From Pseudomonas coleopterorum (GTDB lineage: Bacteria; Pseudomonadota; Gammaproteobacteria; Pseudomonadales; Pseudomonadaceae): DNA of 64,000 bases. The position numbers and the translations under genes are program-made. Every line of letters starts with the position of its first letter. Position 1 is the first letter of the stretch. Shown here one piece after another: positions 1 to 10,132 of the stretch. The DNA is taken from NCBI RefSeq assembly GCF_900105555.1, contig NZ_FNTZ01000001.1:3847501-3911500 (forward strand). The letters run 5' to 3'. The notes under the pieces were generated by a model, which saw only the letters and a list, made by a program, of their open reading frames with translations, was not told where the DNA came from and did not search any database.

Positions 1-2555
1 CTCTTGGTGGTTTTATCGGCCGACTCGTTGAGCTTTCCGGTACCGAAGAAAATCAGCTTGCGCCCGTTGGTGTAGTTGCCTATGACGGGTTGGGCGGTGA
101 TCGGTTGTGTGGCTTCGCCAGCGGCTGTGAACAAGGGTGTGGTTGGATCGACACCTTTGGTTGATGTTGTGAAGTTGAACTTCCAGAGCCGTCCCTTGAG
201 GTCGCCGCCATAGGCATACTGAACATAGCCTTGTGCGTCCAGCCGCAACTTGACCGACGACAAACCGTTATCGGTTTCTCCAGCCTTCACAATGGGTGTT
301 GTGAGTTTGCTGATAAAGGCCCCTGTGTTCAAGTTCACGACATAGAGGGCCGCTCGTCCCGTAGCGCTGCCATATCCGTTACTGATGAAAGCCGCCCAGG
401 TACCGTCCTGCAATCTCCCTACTTCCGGTTTGGCATAGGCGTAGCCCAGATCATTGAAAGTATTGCTGGTATCGGCGGTATCGGGCGCACGAATCTCCCA
501 CAGTGCCTTGATGGTGTTGCCTGCCGAGTCGTCGAACAACTGCAAGGCGTAGAACGCCTTGCCACCGGCGCCGACTCCGCCCAGAGCAACGGTTCTCCAT
601 GTCTTGCCCTGTGGCGCGTCAGCTACCGTGATTTGTCCATCGGCCAGAAAGGTATGGGACGTGCCATTGACATAATCGGTGTCGGCCACGTAGTGCAGGT
701 TGGGCAGTACACTTGAAGGCATGTACGCATAGACCCGGCGACCGCTGGTGCTGATGACATTGACGAACCCATCGTTGGTATTGACCAGCAAGTTGGGATT
801 CATCGATTTGGCTTTGTTGGTCAAATAGGTTGAATAGCTGTTGTCATCCACTGAGTCTGAGGCCGTATTGGCAGTAGGGGACGCATAGACGAGCGGCGAG
901 TTGATGATATCGCCCAACAGCACTGTGCGCGTTTTCAATCCTGCTTTATTGGTCCCCTTGCTCCACTCTACCAAGTCAGCCCCTGTAATGGTGCGAGGTA
1001 GATTGGCATTCAGCGACGCTTTCTGTGCCGTGGAGAAGTTATCGAAGGCCAGCGTGACGGCGGCGTTACTGGTCGTATTCCAGGATTGATAGACCGATGT
1101 CGTACCGGGTTTGATCAAATCGTCGGTACTCCAGTTGTATTTGGTGGTGTTGACCGTACCATTGGCGTTGTAGTTGAACGCTTTGATCGTGCCGCGCCAA
1201 TCGGTCGGATCATAGAACGTCTCGTAATACTGCGCGCCTGTCGTCAACGTTGCCGAACTGGAAACCCCTGCCCCACCCGAGCCTGCGACCGAAGAAATGG
1301 CATTGAGCGCGGCGCCCAGTGCCGCCGTCAGCCCGGCGGCATCGGTGGCCTGGTAATACTGGCCTTTGCCGTAGTCGGCGGCGTCCGAAAGCATGTCGTT
1401 GTTGGCCGTGAAGCCCACGGTGTAGGTAAACATGTTCTGCTGGACAAAATCACTTGAGTCCCAACTTTTACCGGCCAGATCGGTACCGCCCGAGCGCATG
1501 TCGATGTCATAGGCGAACTTGGCAATGTCATCCAGGTAGAGGGTATCGCCCTCACCGTCGCCGTTGATGTTGTTGCCGTCGTTTGCACTGATCCCATCCC
1601 AGTTGGGCAAGTTGCTGCCGCCCAAGGGATCGTCTTTGGGAAAGGTACGATCATAGGTCGGCAGACCGTCGGTGATCACCACGCCGTAGTTTTTTTGACA
1701 GCGGTACTGAATGGGGCTGGTATAGGTTGAAGGCGATGAGTTGTAGTAAGGCGCCATGCCACGAAAGTAGCGCGTCACCTCATAGTAGGTTTCGGCCAGT
1801 GGGGTGTTCGCCACAGCACCCAAACCATTGATGGCATTGACCAGGGCGGTGTAGTTGGCCTTGGTCGTATCCGATGTAGCCGAAATGTCCGCGACGGCTC
1901 GAGCGATGTTGCCGCCCGGCCCAGGGTTGCCGGAGGCAGGCGGATTGAACGTCGCCAGACCGATGCGAAGATTGCGATTGGCGCCCACCAGATCGACCGC
2001 CGTCTTGCGAGCTACGTTGATTCGGTAGTCATTGGGAATAACAACGCCATCGGTGTAATCCCTGTTTGGATTATTGGCCGGAACCTGGTCATACAGAAAG
2101 GAAACATAGTTGGCCGAATAACGCGTATTGCCCGAGCCGACAGGATCAGGCAGTTTCATGCAGACCAGACGGTTCGTAGTGAACTTGTAGAACATCCTGT
2201 AGCCGACCAAGCCCCGGTTGGTACAGGTGCCTTGGTTGAAACTGCTGTAGAAAATGTTCTCGCTGCTCATGTCCAGCGCGTTTACATATTGGCAGTCGTT
2301 GTTTGCACTACAGGTGTAGACAGCTGTCTGGGCGTCCGACTGATTGAACGCAGTCGATCGGATGAGGCTGTTCATGCTCCCGGAGTTATCCACCAGCAAT
2401 ACCACGTTTGGCGTAACGGCGCCTGCGCTGAGCAGGGGCGAACTCGATGGTGTAAAACCATAGGCAGGCATCGCCACATAGCCGCTCACCAGTGCACCGA
2501 GCAGGCAGCTGCGCCACCAGGCCAAGCGTTGCGTCGATTTATTGCTGCTTGGCAT
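1..2555 (-). CDS. pilY1: Type IV pilus tip-associated protein PilY1 (3' end outside window)
   Basis: Large exported pilus-assembly and adhesion protein acting with the minor pilins at the pilus tip. The ATG at 2555 overlaps the end of pilX by 17 bases and opens a frame that stays open to the window edge (at least 851 residues). A signal peptide (basic start, hydrophobic stretch, cleavage near AYG/FT around residue 36) precedes a von Willebrand A-like domain with the MIDAS sequence DNSGSMN at residues 56-62. A DG-rich loop of the form NxNxDGxxD lies at 329-337. The last visible part is the C-terminal beta-propeller of the PilY1 family (YGGDLKGRLWKF near 781-792, IFFGTGKL). Position 771-779, where the family usually carries a DxNxDGxxD calcium loop, reads RLDAQGYVQ. 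Family assignment is firm; the end is missing. Confidence 0.93.
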   Translation of the reverse strand, partial: MPSSNKSTQRLAWWRSCLLGALVSGYVAMPAYGFTPSSSPLLSAGAVTPNVVLLVDNSGSMNSLIRSTAFNQSDAQTAVYTCSANNDCQYVNALDMSSENIFYSSFNQGTCTNRGLVGYRMFYKFTTNRLVCMKLPDPVGSGNTRYSANYVSFLYDQVPANNPNRDYTDGVVIPNDYRINVARKTAVDLVGANRNLRIGLATFNPPASGNPGPGGNIARAVADISATSDTTKANYTALVNAINGLGAVANTPLAETYYEVTRYFRGMAPYYNSSPSTYTSPIQYRCQKNYGVVITDGLPTYDRTFPKDDPLGGSNLPNWDGISANDGNNINGDGEGDTLYLDDIAKFAYDIDMRSGGTDLAGKSWDSSDFVQQNMFTYTVGFTANNDMLSDAADYGKGQYYQATDAAGLTAALGAALNAISSVAGSGGAGVSSSATLTTGAQYYETFYDPTDWRGTIKAFNYNANGTVNTTKYNWSTDDLIKPGTTSVYQSWNTTSNAAVTLAFDNFSTAQKASLNANLPRTITGADLVEWSKGTNKAGLKTRTVLLGDIINSPLVYASPTANTASDSVDDNSYSTYLTNKAKSMNPNLLVNTNDGFVNVISTSGRRVYAYMPSSVLPNLHYVADTDYVNGTSHTFLADGQITVADAPQGKTWRTVALGGVGAGGKAFYALQLFDDSAGNTIKALWEIRAPDTADTSNTFNDLGYAYAKPEVGRLQDGTWAAFISNGYGSATGRAALYVVNLNTGAFISKLTTPIVKAGETDNGLSSVKLRLDAQGYVQYAYGGDLKGRLWKFNFTTSTKGVDPTTPLFTAAGEATQPITAQPVIGNYTNGRKLIFFGTGKLNESADKTTK

Positions 2556-3069
2556 AGAGGGTCTCCAGCACTGTACGGGATGTGCCCTGCAATCCGACGC
2601 CTGTGATTCTGTAAAGCGTGAATGAGATACCGTTTTCCGTCACGGGAATACTCGCGGCAAGGATGGCAGGGTCTTTGGTGGTGCCCAACTTTTGAACCCC
2701 GTACAGACCACCACTGGCTGCAGCGGTCCATATCACCCCGGAACTGGCATCGTTGCCTGCTGCGGGGAGGCCGGTATTGGCCAGGACAGGAGGCGCACAC
2801 CGGGTCACATCAGCGCAGACCGCCAATGTATAACCCGACGCCGCAACCGCATTTTCGCCCAGCCGTAACGCCGCCTCAGCCATTTGAAAGGACTCGTTGC
2901 GCAGCTTTACACTGCCAGCCATCTTTTCTTGCAGGGTTGCGTTTTGCATTGAAGAGATGCCGATCAATGTCAGCAGCAGAAGAAATACCAACGCGATGAT
3001 CAGCGTCATGCCCCGCTGGTGGCCAGGGCGTCGCCCCATTGAAATCGAACGCAACGCAGGCCTCCTCAC
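2539..3069 (-). CDS. pilX: Type IV minor pilin PilX
   Basis: Minor pilin helping to prime pilus assembly in the inner membrane. A short basic leader ends at Gly before MTLIIALVFLLLLTLIG, the class III prepilin cleavage region and hydrophobic helix; residue 5 of the mature form is Ile rather than Glu, as in GspK-like tip pilins. The downstream NATLQEKMAGS and AEAALR segments fit PilX. I chose the GTG at 3069 because it overlaps the pilW stop (GTGA). A TTG at 3054, six bases after an AGGAGG, and an ATG at 3039 are alternatives that only shorten the leader. It is followed by pilY1 with a 17-base overlap. Confidence 0.88.
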   Translation of the reverse strand: MRRPALRSISMGRRPGHQRGMTLIIALVFLLLLTLIGISSMQNATLQEKMAGSVKLRNESFQMAEAALRLGENAVAASGYTLAVCADVTRCAPPVLANTGLPAAGNDASSGVIWTAAASGGLYGVQKLGTTKDPAILAASIPVTENGISFTLYRITGVGLQGTSRTVLETLYAKQQ

Positions 3070-3794
3070 AATAGACGGTTCCGAATGGAAGCCACGACGC
3101 TGAACGACTGCTCCCTCGCCAGTGCAGTCGCATTGCCATCGGTGACCTTCAGAGCAATGCGCACGCTGCGAATCAGGGCAAAGTTGGTAGGCGTCGCCAC
3201 ATAGCTGGAAGCAAACTCGTCGGCGTCGTTGGAGGCCATGCCGAAGGTCACATCGAACTGGCTGACATTGTTGATCAAAGGAGAAACGCTATCAGCCTTT
3301 GGGCCGACATTGATCGAGTTACTGCTGTAGGAGTAAACCACCCTGCGGATGGGGAAAGTCAGTTGCCCTGCCGCCAATGCAGGCGCCTGTCCGCCGGTGT
3401 ACGCGGTCGCGCTAAACTTACAATCCGAACGAATCTGCCAAGTGGGCAACGGGCCATTCTCGCCGACATCTGCGTACACTAGCGTCAGGACCACATTGCC
3501 ATTCGAAGATCTGGTAACGGTAATAGGTGTCGCGAAGGCAGCGGCGAAATCCCCCTCCTTACTGCTGTCCTGCACCGTGGCCAGGCAACCAAACATCCCC
3601 ACGGAACGGACTTCCTGAATCATCTTGCTCAGTATGAACCGCGCGTCCTCCTGAATAGCGGCTGCCGCGCTTTGCGAGCGGTAGGTGTTCTTCGCCGTCA
3701 GAAATATCTGCGTCACGCCCAGTGTGATGACCAGACCCAGGGTCATTGCCACCATCAGCTCGATCAGACCGATACCGGCCATGCTCCGTCTCAT
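3066..3794 (-). CDS. pilW: Type IV minor pilin PilW
   Basis: Minor pilin of the type IV pilus priming complex, 242 residues. The start at 3794 (ATGA overlap with the pilV stop) gives a leader MRRSMAG cut before IGLIELMVAMTLGLVITLG; Glu5 of the mature protein is present. The globular part contains VGMFGCL and a C-terminal IRIALKV strand typical of PilW. In-frame sequence upstream of 3794 lies inside pilV and is not part of the protein. It is the third gene of the leftward minor-pilin operon and is translationally coupled on both sides. Confidence 0.9.
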   Translation of the reverse strand: MRRSMAGIGLIELMVAMTLGLVITLGVTQIFLTAKNTYRSQSAAAAIQEDARFILSKMIQEVRSVGMFGCLATVQDSSKEGDFAAAFATPITVTRSSNGNVVLTLVYADVGENGPLPTWQIRSDCKFSATAYTGGQAPALAAGQLTFPIRRVVYSYSSNSINVGPKADSVSPLINNVSQFDVTFGMASNDADEFASSYVATPTNFALIRSVRIALKVTDGNATALAREQSFSVVASIRNRLL

Positions 3795-4270
3795 TTGATG
3801 TCCTTGTCCATTGCCACGCGGCTGACGAGCTTGTACTCCTGAACGGCGGCATCGGTGCCGGCTACGTTGGAAACATTGGACGCGCCCGCTGCACGAGCAT
3901 CGGACCATCTGATGGTGATCGTCACTAACCGACCTTTGACGTCGATGCTGCTGGTTGCGGCATCTGCTCCCCCGAGCGCGGTGACGTTGGCGGCGAAGTC
4001 GACCAGATCCTGATTGCGAGTGGAGCCACCGCCACTGGTCGGCGCGGCACTCAGAGCGGACAGCGCGTAGTTGGCATTGGGGTTGGCACGGATTCGATCC
4101 ATCATGTCATAGGCGAGGAAACTGGCCTGGCTGCTCAAGGTGGAGCTATCAGTGAACTTCAAGGCATTGAGCTGGAGGGCCGCCGCGCCAAGCAGTCCGA
4201 TGCCCAGCACCAACAGCGACACCAGCACCTCGATGAGGCTGGCACCCTTCTGTTTCGCAGGCCGAGTCAT
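3791..4270 (-). CDS. pilV: Type IV minor pilin PilV
   Basis: Minor pilin, 159 residues. Leader MTRPAKQKG then ASLIEVLVSLLVLGIGLLGAAALQ, the standard prepilin N-terminus with Glu5, processed by the prepilin peptidase PilD. The ATG at 4270 overlaps the fimU stop by four bases (ATGA), so it is preferred over a TTG two codons upstream. The following SSLSSQASFLAYDMMDRIRANP block is the usual PilV signature. It sits between fimU and pilW in the minor-pilin operon and is expected to form part of the tip/initiation complex with them. Confidence 0.9.
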   Translation of the reverse strand: MTRPAKQKGASLIEVLVSLLVLGIGLLGAAALQLNALKFTDSSTLSSQASFLAYDMMDRIRANPNANYALSALSAAPTSGGGSTRNQDLVDFAANVTALGGADAATSSIDVKGRLVTITIRWSDARAAGASNVSNVAGTDAAVQEYKLVSRVAMDKDIK

Positions 4271-4737
4271 GGACAAGCCCCAGTCGGCACGATGCGACCG
4301 TTCGCACAGACGCCCAGAGTCCTGCTGAAGCTTCCGCGCGTGTAGACAAACTCAAACTTGCTGGCCGGCACCACCAGTGCACCCAGACTGCTGTATTCGA
4401 TAAAAGCCAGGTCGTTGGGAAGTACCACGGCAGAGGTGGCCATGGGGGCGATCACCCTGAGCGTATCGACCACGGCGCCATTGGCAACCGACTGGATATT
4501 CAGCTGGCTGGTCCAGGTGTTCGCTGTCTGTGGTCTGACCCGCACATTCATGCCCCTGTTGATCGCCTCGAGCCGCGCATAGTTGAGTGCCCGATACAAA
4601 TCCGTGGATTCAGTGTCCGCTTTGGTGTTGTTCATCAAGGTAACGAACGATGGAATCCCCACGGTCACCAGGATGGCCAGCACCGCGATCGTCACCATCA
4701 GCTCGACCAGCGTAAACCCCTTGTAACCATGCCGCAT
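4267..4737 (-). CDS. fimU: Type IV minor pilin FimU (GspH family)
   Basis: First gene of the leftward minor-pilin operon, 156 residues. MRHGYKG leader followed by FTLVELMVTIAVLAILVTVGIPSF, the prepilin cleavage and helix region with Glu5, then a GspH-type domain (ARLEAINRG, CANGRIV). The ATG at 4737 has a good ribosome site (GGGGGAGG, about eight bases upstream); longer in-frame extensions lack one. FimU joins the pilin fibre to the other minor pilins in P. aeruginosa. Because the related fimT lies divergently next door, the choice of fimU rather than fimT as the name rests on its position ahead of pilV-W-X-Y1. Confidence 0.85.
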   Translation of the reverse strand: MRHGYKGFTLVELMVTIAVLAILVTVGIPSFVTLMNNTKADTESTDLYRALNYARLEAINRGMNVRVRPQTANTWTSQLNIQSVANGAVVDTLRVIAPMATSAVVLPNDLAFIEYSSLGALVVPASKFEFVYTRGSFSRTLGVCANGRIVPTGACP

Positions 4738-4860
4738 TGGACGCCTCCCCCAGGAGCACTGACTATAAACCAGCGCTCGCGCGGTTCGCTGGGCGCACAG
4801 GATATACGGTTGTTCTAGGGGGATCAGCGCCTGTTGCACAGAAACCCAGGGAGGGTTGGC

Positions 4861-5385
4861 ATGAACAGCAAGGGAGTGACATTGGTGGAGCTGGTGGCGG
4901 TCCTGGCCGTGGTTGGGATACTCTCGGCGATTGTCGTGCCGGCCTTTCGTGCAATGCTGCAAGAGCAGCGGCGTCAGATGATCGTCAGCGAGCTGGTCGC
5001 GACCCTGAAAATGGCCCGAATCGAAGCGGTTGTGAGGCATACCCCTATAGTCGTCCGCGCGTCGGACAAGGGGTGGGGCTGGGGGTGGAAGGTAGTGCCA
5101 GACCGTCGCGGGCTGCCTTCCAGCTCGAGCACTGTCCTGCGCGAGCGCGTGTTGGACGGCGCGATCAGGATCGAAGGAAACCTATGGATGCGCAAGGAGG
5201 TGCGTTTCAACACGTTCGGCGCTGTTGCCGGAGTGGGCGGCGCCGGAAACCCCGGAACGCTCTTCGTGTGCGATCGCAACAACAAGGCGCGTACGCGACT
5301 TATCCTCAGCTGGGCCGGAAGGCTCAGGCTAGACAAAAGCTACGTACGCAACCGCGATGATGAGTGCCGCAAGTCACTCAAGTAA
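4861..5385 (+). CDS. fimT: Prepilin-like protein FimT (GspH family)
   Basis: 174-residue prepilin-like protein. Leader MNSKG, then [24 protein letters not shown] with Glu5, and a GspH-type C-terminal domain ([20 protein letters not shown]). FimT has been linked to pilus-associated DNA binding in some naturally transformable species; the basic C-terminus here (R and K rich, residues about 138-174) is compatible, but that role is inferred. ATG 4861 is preceded by GGGAGG at a good distance. It is divergent from fimU across 123 bases and its 3' end overlaps that of the convergent ispH by eight bases. Confidence 0.8.
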   Translation: MNSKGVTLVELVAVLAVVGILSAIVVPAFRAMLQEQRRQMIVSELVATLKMARIEAVVRHTPIVVRASDKGWGWGWKVVPDRRGLPSSSSTVLRERVLDGAIRIEGNLWMRKEVRFNTFGAVAGVGGAGNPGTLFVCDRNNKARTRLILSWAGRLRLDKSYVRNRDDECRKSLK

Positions 5386-6325
5386 TCGCCTTGACCCGCA
5401 ATTCCTTGGGCATCGAGAACGTGATGTTCTCCGGCCGGCCGATCAGCTCGTCGGCACCGGTCGCGCCCCAGGCATGCAGTTGCTCGATGACGCCGCGCAC
5501 CAGCACTTCGGGTGCCGAGGCGCCGGCGGTGATGCCGATGCGCTGCACGCCGTCGAACCAGCCTTGCTGCATGTCTTCGGCGCCGTCGATCAGATAGGCC
5601 GGGGTGGACATGCGTTCGGCCAGCTCACGCAGGCGGTTGGAGTTGGAGCTGTTCGGGCTGCCCACCACCAGCACAACGTCGCACTCGTCGGCCAGGATCT
5701 TGACCGCGTCCTGGCGGTTTTGCGTGGCGTAGCAGATGTCGTCCTTGCGCGGTCCGCCGATGGCCGGAAAGCGCGCACGCAGCGCATCGATGACCCGGCT
5801 GGTGTCATCCATCGACAGCGTCGTCTGGGTGACGAAGGCGAGGTTTTCCGGATTGACCACCTTCAGGTTGGCGACGTCTTCCTCGTCTTCGACCAGGTAG
5901 ATGGCGCCTCCGTTGCTGGCGTCGTACTGTCCCATGGTGCCTTCCACTTCCGGGTGTCCGGCGTGGCCGATGAGAATGCACTCACGTCCGTCGCGGCTGT
6001 AGCGGGCCACTTCGATGTGCACCTTGGTGACCAGCGGGCAGGTCGCGTCGAACACCTTGAGCCCGCGTCCGGCCGCTTCCTGGCGCACGGCCTGGGAGAC
6101 GCCGTGAGCACTGAAGATGACGATGACGTCGTCGGGCACCTGGTCGAGTTCATCGACGAAGATGGCGCCGCGGTTGCGCAGGTCTTCGACCACGAACTTG
6201 TTGTGCACCACTTCGTGACGGACGTAGATCGGCGCGCCGAAGACTTCCAGCGCACGGTTGACGATCTCGATCGCTCGGTCCACACCCGCGCAGAAGCCGC
6301 GGGGATTGGCGAGTTTGATTTGCAT
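5378..6325 (-). CDS. ispH: 4-hydroxy-3-methylbut-2-enyl diphosphate reductase IspH
   Basis: Last enzyme of the MEP isoprenoid pathway: an iron-sulfur reductase turning HMBPP into IPP and DMAPP in the cytoplasm. The 315 residues carry the three cluster cysteines in family context: Cys12 (GFCAGV), Cys96 (DATCPLV) and about Cys198 ([11 protein letters not shown]), plus the catalytic HPEVEG motif (Glu126). It is the last gene of the leftward ribF-ileS-lspA-fkpB-ispH run, starting 16 bases after fkpB, and converges with fimT. Confidence 0.97.
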   Translation of the reverse strand: MQIKLANPRGFCAGVDRAIEIVNRALEVFGAPIYVRHEVVHNKFVVEDLRNRGAIFVDELDQVPDDVIVIFSAHGVSQAVRQEAAGRGLKVFDATCPLVTKVHIEVARYSRDGRECILIGHAGHPEVEGTMGQYDASNGGAIYLVEDEEDVANLKVVNPENLAFVTQTTLSMDDTSRVIDALRARFPAIGGPRKDDICYATQNRQDAVKILADECDVVLVVGSPNSSNSNRLRELAERMSTPAYLIDGAEDMQQGWFDGVQRIGITAGASAPEVLVRGVIEQLHAWGATGADELIGRPENITFSMPKELRVKAIT

Positions 6326-6341
6326 GCTTGCCTCGGTGCCC

Positions 6342-6779
6342 TTAAAGGGCCGTGACCGAAAGAATTTCCACCTCGAAGGTCAGGGTCTTGCCTGCCAGGG
6401 GGTGGTTGAAGTCTACCGTCACTTCGTTGTCGTCGAATGCCTTCACCACGCCCGGAAGCTCGGTGTTGGCGGCGTCGTTGAAGATCACCAGCAACCCTTC
6501 TGACAACTCCATGCCTTCGAACTGCGATGCCGGCATGACCTGCACGTTCTGCGGGTTGGGCTGGCCGAAAGCGTTTTCCGGCAGCACCTTGACGGTGCGT
6601 CGGTCGCCGGCCTTGAAGCCGAACAGGGCCGCTTCGAAGCCTGGCAACAGGTTGCCGTCGCCGACCTTGAAAGTCGCCGGCGACTTGTCGAACGTGCTGT
6701 CGACGGTATCACCGTTTTCCAGGTGCAGGGCGAAGTGCAGGGTCACTTCGGTGTTTTCCCTGATTCGCTGTTCAGTCAT
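6342..6779 (-). CDS. fkpB: FKBP-type peptidyl-prolyl isomerase, SlpA/FkpB type
   Basis: Cytoplasmic proline isomerase/chaperone of the SlyD-like FKBP class, 145 residues. The N-terminal FKBP half ([36 protein letters not shown]) is interrupted by the insert-in-flap segment (residues about 75-125), and the chain ends [17 protein letters not shown], a SlyD/SlpA signature. No metal-binding His-rich tail is present, which separates it from SlyD. The start at 6779 overlaps the lspA stop by eight bases; longer in-frame readings run into lspA. The lspA-fkpB-ispH order is conserved across gammaproteobacteria. Confidence 0.93.
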   Translation of the reverse strand: MTEQRIRENTEVTLHFALHLENGDTVDSTFDKSPATFKVGDGNLLPGFEAALFGFKAGDRRTVKVLPENAFGQPNPQNVQVMPASQFEGMELSEGLLVIFNDAANTELPGVVKAFDDNEVTVDFNHPLAGKTLTFEVEILSVTAL

Positions 6780-7293
6780 GCACCGCTTCTCCGCTTTTCT
6801 TGCTCTTGAACATATCCAACGCCAGCATGATCGCACCGACGGTGATGGCGCTGTCGGCCAGGTTGAACGCCGGGAAACGCCAGCGATCCTGCCAATGCAC
6901 CAGAATGAAATCGACCACATGGCCCAGCACGACGCGGTCGAACAGGTTGCCTACCGCCCCGCCCAGTACCAGCGCCAGGGCAATCGCCAGCCAGGTGTCG
7001 CCGCGGCCCAGACGCTTGAGCCACACCACCAGCACCACACTGACCACCACGGCGATCAGGGTGAACAGCCAGCGCTGCCAGCCGCCGCTGTCCGCCAGGA
7101 AGCTGAAGGCGGCGCCGGTGTTGTAGGCCAGGGTCCAGCTGAGCAGGTCGGGAATGACCACGATCTGCTCGTACATCTGCAGGTTGCCGTCGAAATAGAA
7201 CTTGGTGGCCTGGTCCAGCGCCATGACCAGCACGCTGAGCCACAGCCACTTCAAGTGACCGTAGCGACCGAAAGACGCCGACGAATCAGGCAT
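6772..7293 (-). CDS. lspA: Lipoprotein signal peptidase II
   Basis: Inner-membrane aspartic protease that removes the signal peptide from lipidated prolipoproteins. 173 residues with four predicted membrane helices and the two catalytic aspartates in GNLFDRV and [17 protein letters not shown] and NTGAAFSFL are further family motifs. The ATG at 7293 overlaps the end of ileS by eight bases and has GAGGTG about seven bases upstream. The ileS-lspA pair is almost universal in proteobacteria; here it continues into fkpB and ispH. Confidence 0.96.
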   Translation of the reverse strand: MPDSSASFGRYGHLKWLWLSVLVMALDQATKFYFDGNLQMYEQIVVIPDLLSWTLAYNTGAAFSFLADSGGWQRWLFTLIAVVVSVVLVVWLKRLGRGDTWLAIALALVLGGAVGNLFDRVVLGHVVDFILVHWQDRWRFPAFNLADSAITVGAIMLALDMFKSKKSGEAVHD

Positions 7294-10117
7294 AGTGGCG
7301 CACCTCGCCATCACCGCTGATGTTGTCGACGCAGCGACCGCAGATTTCCGGATGCTCGGGGTTCACGCCCACGTCATCGCGGAAGTGCCAGCAACGCGCG
7401 CATTTGACGCCACCCGACTTGACTACCTTAAGCTTCAGGCCGGCTACGTCGGTGACCACCGCATCGGCCGGAGCCTGAGCGAACGGCGCCAGGGTGGCGC
7501 CCGAAGTGATCAGCACGAAGCGCAGCTCGTTGCCCAGTTTGGCCAGGTCGGTGTTCAGCGCGTCTTCGCTGTACAGCGTCACTTCGGCCTGCAGGTTGCC
7601 GCCGATGGCCTTGGCCGCGCGCTGGTTTTCCATTTCCTTGTTGACCGCAGTCTTCACCGCCATCACCCGCTCCCAGTAGGCACGGTCCAGCTCGAAGCCC
7701 TCGGGCAGCTCGCTCAGGCCCTGGTACCAGGTGTTGAGCATTACCGACTCGTTGCGCTCGCCGGGCAGGTACTGCCACAACTCGTCGGCGGTGAACGCCA
7801 GGATCGGCGCGATCCAGCGCACCAGCGCCTCGCTGATGTGATACAGCGCGGTCTGGCAGGAGCGACGGGCGACGCTGTTGGCGCCGGTGGTGTACTGGCG
7901 GTCCTTGATGATGTCGAGGTAGAAACCGCCCAGCTCCTGCACGCAGAAGTTGTGCACCTTGGAGTAGACGTTCCAGAAACGGTATTCGCCGTAGTGCTCT
8001 TCCAGTTCGCGCTGCAGCAGCAGAGCACGATCCACGGCCCAGCGGTCGAGGGCGATCATCTGATCGGCTGGCAGCAGGTCGGTGGCCGGGTTGAAGCCGC
8101 TGAGGTTGGAGAGCAGGAAGCGCGCGGTGTTGCGGATGCGACGATAGGCATCGGCACTGCGCTGCAGGATGGTATCCGACACGGCCATCTCGCCCGAATA
8201 GTCGGTGGCCGAAACCCACAGGCGCATGATGTCGGCGCCCAGGGTATCGTTGACCTTCTGCGGGGCGATGACGTTGCCCAGCGACTTGGACATCTTGCGG
8301 CCGTTCTCGTCCACGGTGAAACCGTGGGTCAGCAGTTCGCGGTACGGCGCGTGGTTGTCGATGGCGCAACCGGTCAGCAACGAAGAATGGAACCAGCCAC
8401 GGTGCTGGTCGGAACCTTCCAGGTACAGGTCGGCGCGCGGGCCGCTTTCATGACCCATCGGGTGCGAGCCGCGCAGCACGTGCCAGTGGGTGGTGCCCGA
8501 GTCGAACCAGACGTCCAGCGTGTCGCTGATCTTGTCGTAGTTGGCCGCCTCGTCGCCCAGCAGCTCGGCCGGGTCCATCTTGAACCAGGCTTCGATGCCT
8601 TCGACTTCGACGCGCTTGGCCACCTCTTCCATCAGCTCGACGGTGCGCGGGTGCAGTTCACCGGTGGCCTTGTCGAGGAAAAACGGGATCGGCACGCCCC
8701 AGTTGCGCTGGCGCGAGATGCACCAGTCGGGACGGTTGGCGATCATCGAGTGCAGGCGCGCCTGCCCCCAGGCCGGGACGAACTTGGTGTCTTCGATGGC
8801 TTTCACCGCGCGTTCGCGCAGGGTGTCGCCTTCGACCGGTGGCTTGTCCATGCCCACGAACCACTGCGCAGTGGCGCGGTAGATCAGCGGGGTCTTGTGA
8901 CGCCAGCAGTGCATGTAGCTGTGGCTGACCACTTCGGTGTGCATCAGCGCGCCGACTTCGGCCAGCTTGTCGACGATGTTCTGGTTGGCCTTGAAGATGA
9001 ACTGGCCACCGAAGAACGGCAGCGATTCGGCGTACACGCCGTTGCTCTGCACCGGGCTGATGATGTCGTCGTTGGTCAGGCCGTATTGCTTGCTGGTGAC
9101 GAAGTCGTCGACACCATAGGCCGGGGCGCTGTGCACCACGCCCGTGCCGGCACCCAACTCGACGTACTCGGCCAGGTACACCGGCGACAGGCGATCGTAG
9201 AACGGATGACGGAAGTTGATCAGCTCCAGCTTGGCGCCCACGGTGGTGGCGACGACCGAGCCTTGCAGGTTGTAGCGGGCCAGGCTGCTTTCCACCAGTT
9301 CTTCGGCAAGCACCAGCAGGCGGTCACCGACGTCGACCAGCGCGTAGGTGAACTCGGGATGCACGTTGAGCGCCTGGTTGGCCGGGATGGTCCACGGGGT
9401 GGTGGTCCAGATCACGATGCTGGCCGGTTTCTCCAGGCCTGGCAGACCGAAGGCATCGGCCAGCGCTTGCTGGTCGGCGATCGGGAAGGCGACGTCGATG
9501 GTTGGCGATTTCTTGTCGGCGTACTCGACCTCGGCCTCGGCCAGGGCCGAACCGCAGTCGAAGCACCAGTTCACCGGCTTCAGACCCTTGAACACGAAGC
9601 CGTTGCGGACCATTTCCGCCAGGGCGCGGATCTCGCCGGCCTCGTTGGTGAAGTTCATGGTCTTGTACGGGTTGGCCCAGTCGCCGAGCACGCCCAGACG
9701 GATGAACTCGGCTTTCTGCCCTTCGATCTGCTCGCTGGCATAGGCACGGCACAGTTCGCGGGTCTTGTCGCCGCCCAGGTTCTTGCCGTGGGTGACCTCG
9801 ACCTTGTGCTCGATCGGCAAGCCATGGCAGTCCCAGCCCGGCACGTACGGCGCATCGAAGCCGGCCAGGGTCTTGGAACGGATGATCATGTCCTTGAGGA
9901 TCTTGTTGACCGCATGACCGATGTGAATGTTGCCGTTGGCATAGGGCGGGCCGTCGTGCAGGACGAACTTGGGACGGTCCTTGCCAATTTCGCGAAGCTT
10001 CTGGTACAGGCCAATGCTGTCCCAGCGCTGCAGAGTTTGCGGCTCGCGCTGGGGCAGGCCGGCCTTCATTGGGAAGGCGGTGTCCGGAAGGTTTAGCGTG
10101 GCTTTGTAGTCGGTCAT
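7286..10117 (-). CDS. ileS: Isoleucyl-tRNA synthetase
   Basis: Class I aminoacyl-tRNA synthetase charging tRNA-Ile, 943 residues, full length. The HIGH signature is seen as [12 protein letters not shown] (about residue 60), the editing CP1 domain contains [10 protein letters not shown], and the KMSKS loop reads [10 protein letters not shown]. The C-terminal zinc ribbon uses CARCWH and ICGRC pairs. This is the bacterial type with the C-terminal zinc finger, not the second, mupirocin-resistant type. It follows ribF by 15 bases and is coupled to lspA. Confidence 0.98.
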   Translation of the reverse strand: MTDYKATLNLPDTAFPMKAGLPQREPQTLQRWDSIGLYQKLREIGKDRPKFVLHDGPPYANGNIHIGHAVNKILKDMIIRSKTLAGFDAPYVPGWDCHGLPIEHKVEVTHGKNLGGDKTRELCRAYASEQIEGQKAEFIRLGVLGDWANPYKTMNFTNEAGEIRALAEMVRNGFVFKGLKPVNWCFDCGSALAEAEVEYADKKSPTIDVAFPIADQQALADAFGLPGLEKPASIVIWTTTPWTIPANQALNVHPEFTYALVDVGDRLLVLAEELVESSLARYNLQGSVVATTVGAKLELINFRHPFYDRLSPVYLAEYVELGAGTGVVHSAPAYGVDDFVTSKQYGLTNDDIISPVQSNGVYAESLPFFGGQFIFKANQNIVDKLAEVGALMHTEVVSHSYMHCWRHKTPLIYRATAQWFVGMDKPPVEGDTLRERAVKAIEDTKFVPAWGQARLHSMIANRPDWCISRQRNWGVPIPFFLDKATGELHPRTVELMEEVAKRVEVEGIEAWFKMDPAELLGDEAANYDKISDTLDVWFDSGTTHWHVLRGSHPMGHESGPRADLYLEGSDQHRGWFHSSLLTGCAIDNHAPYRELLTHGFTVDENGRKMSKSLGNVIAPQKVNDTLGADIMRLWVSATDYSGEMAVSDTILQRSADAYRRIRNTARFLLSNLSGFNPATDLLPADQMIALDRWAVDRALLLQRELEEHYGEYRFWNVYSKVHNFCVQELGGFYLDIIKDRQYTTGANSVARRSCQTALYHISEALVRWIAPILAFTADELWQYLPGERNESVMLNTWYQGLSELPEGFELDRAYWERVMAVKTAVNKEMENQRAAKAIGGNLQAEVTLYSEDALNTDLAKLGNELRFVLITSGATLAPFAQAPADAVVTDVAGLKLKVVKSGGVKCARCWHFRDDVGVNPEHPEICGRCVDNISGDGEVRHYA

Positions 10118-10132
10118 TTCAGGCTCTTCAAT

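Noticed and set aside
231..716. Plus-strand frames opposite pilY1
   Set aside because: Minus-strand pilY1 has continuous homology here; the plus-strand readings have no domain.
7295..10096. A 933-codon open frame on the plus strand opposite ileS
   Set aside because: It mirrors ileS in the complementary codon phase; long antisense frames are usual in high-GC Pseudomonas genes. The predicted protein has no domain, and ileS is complete.
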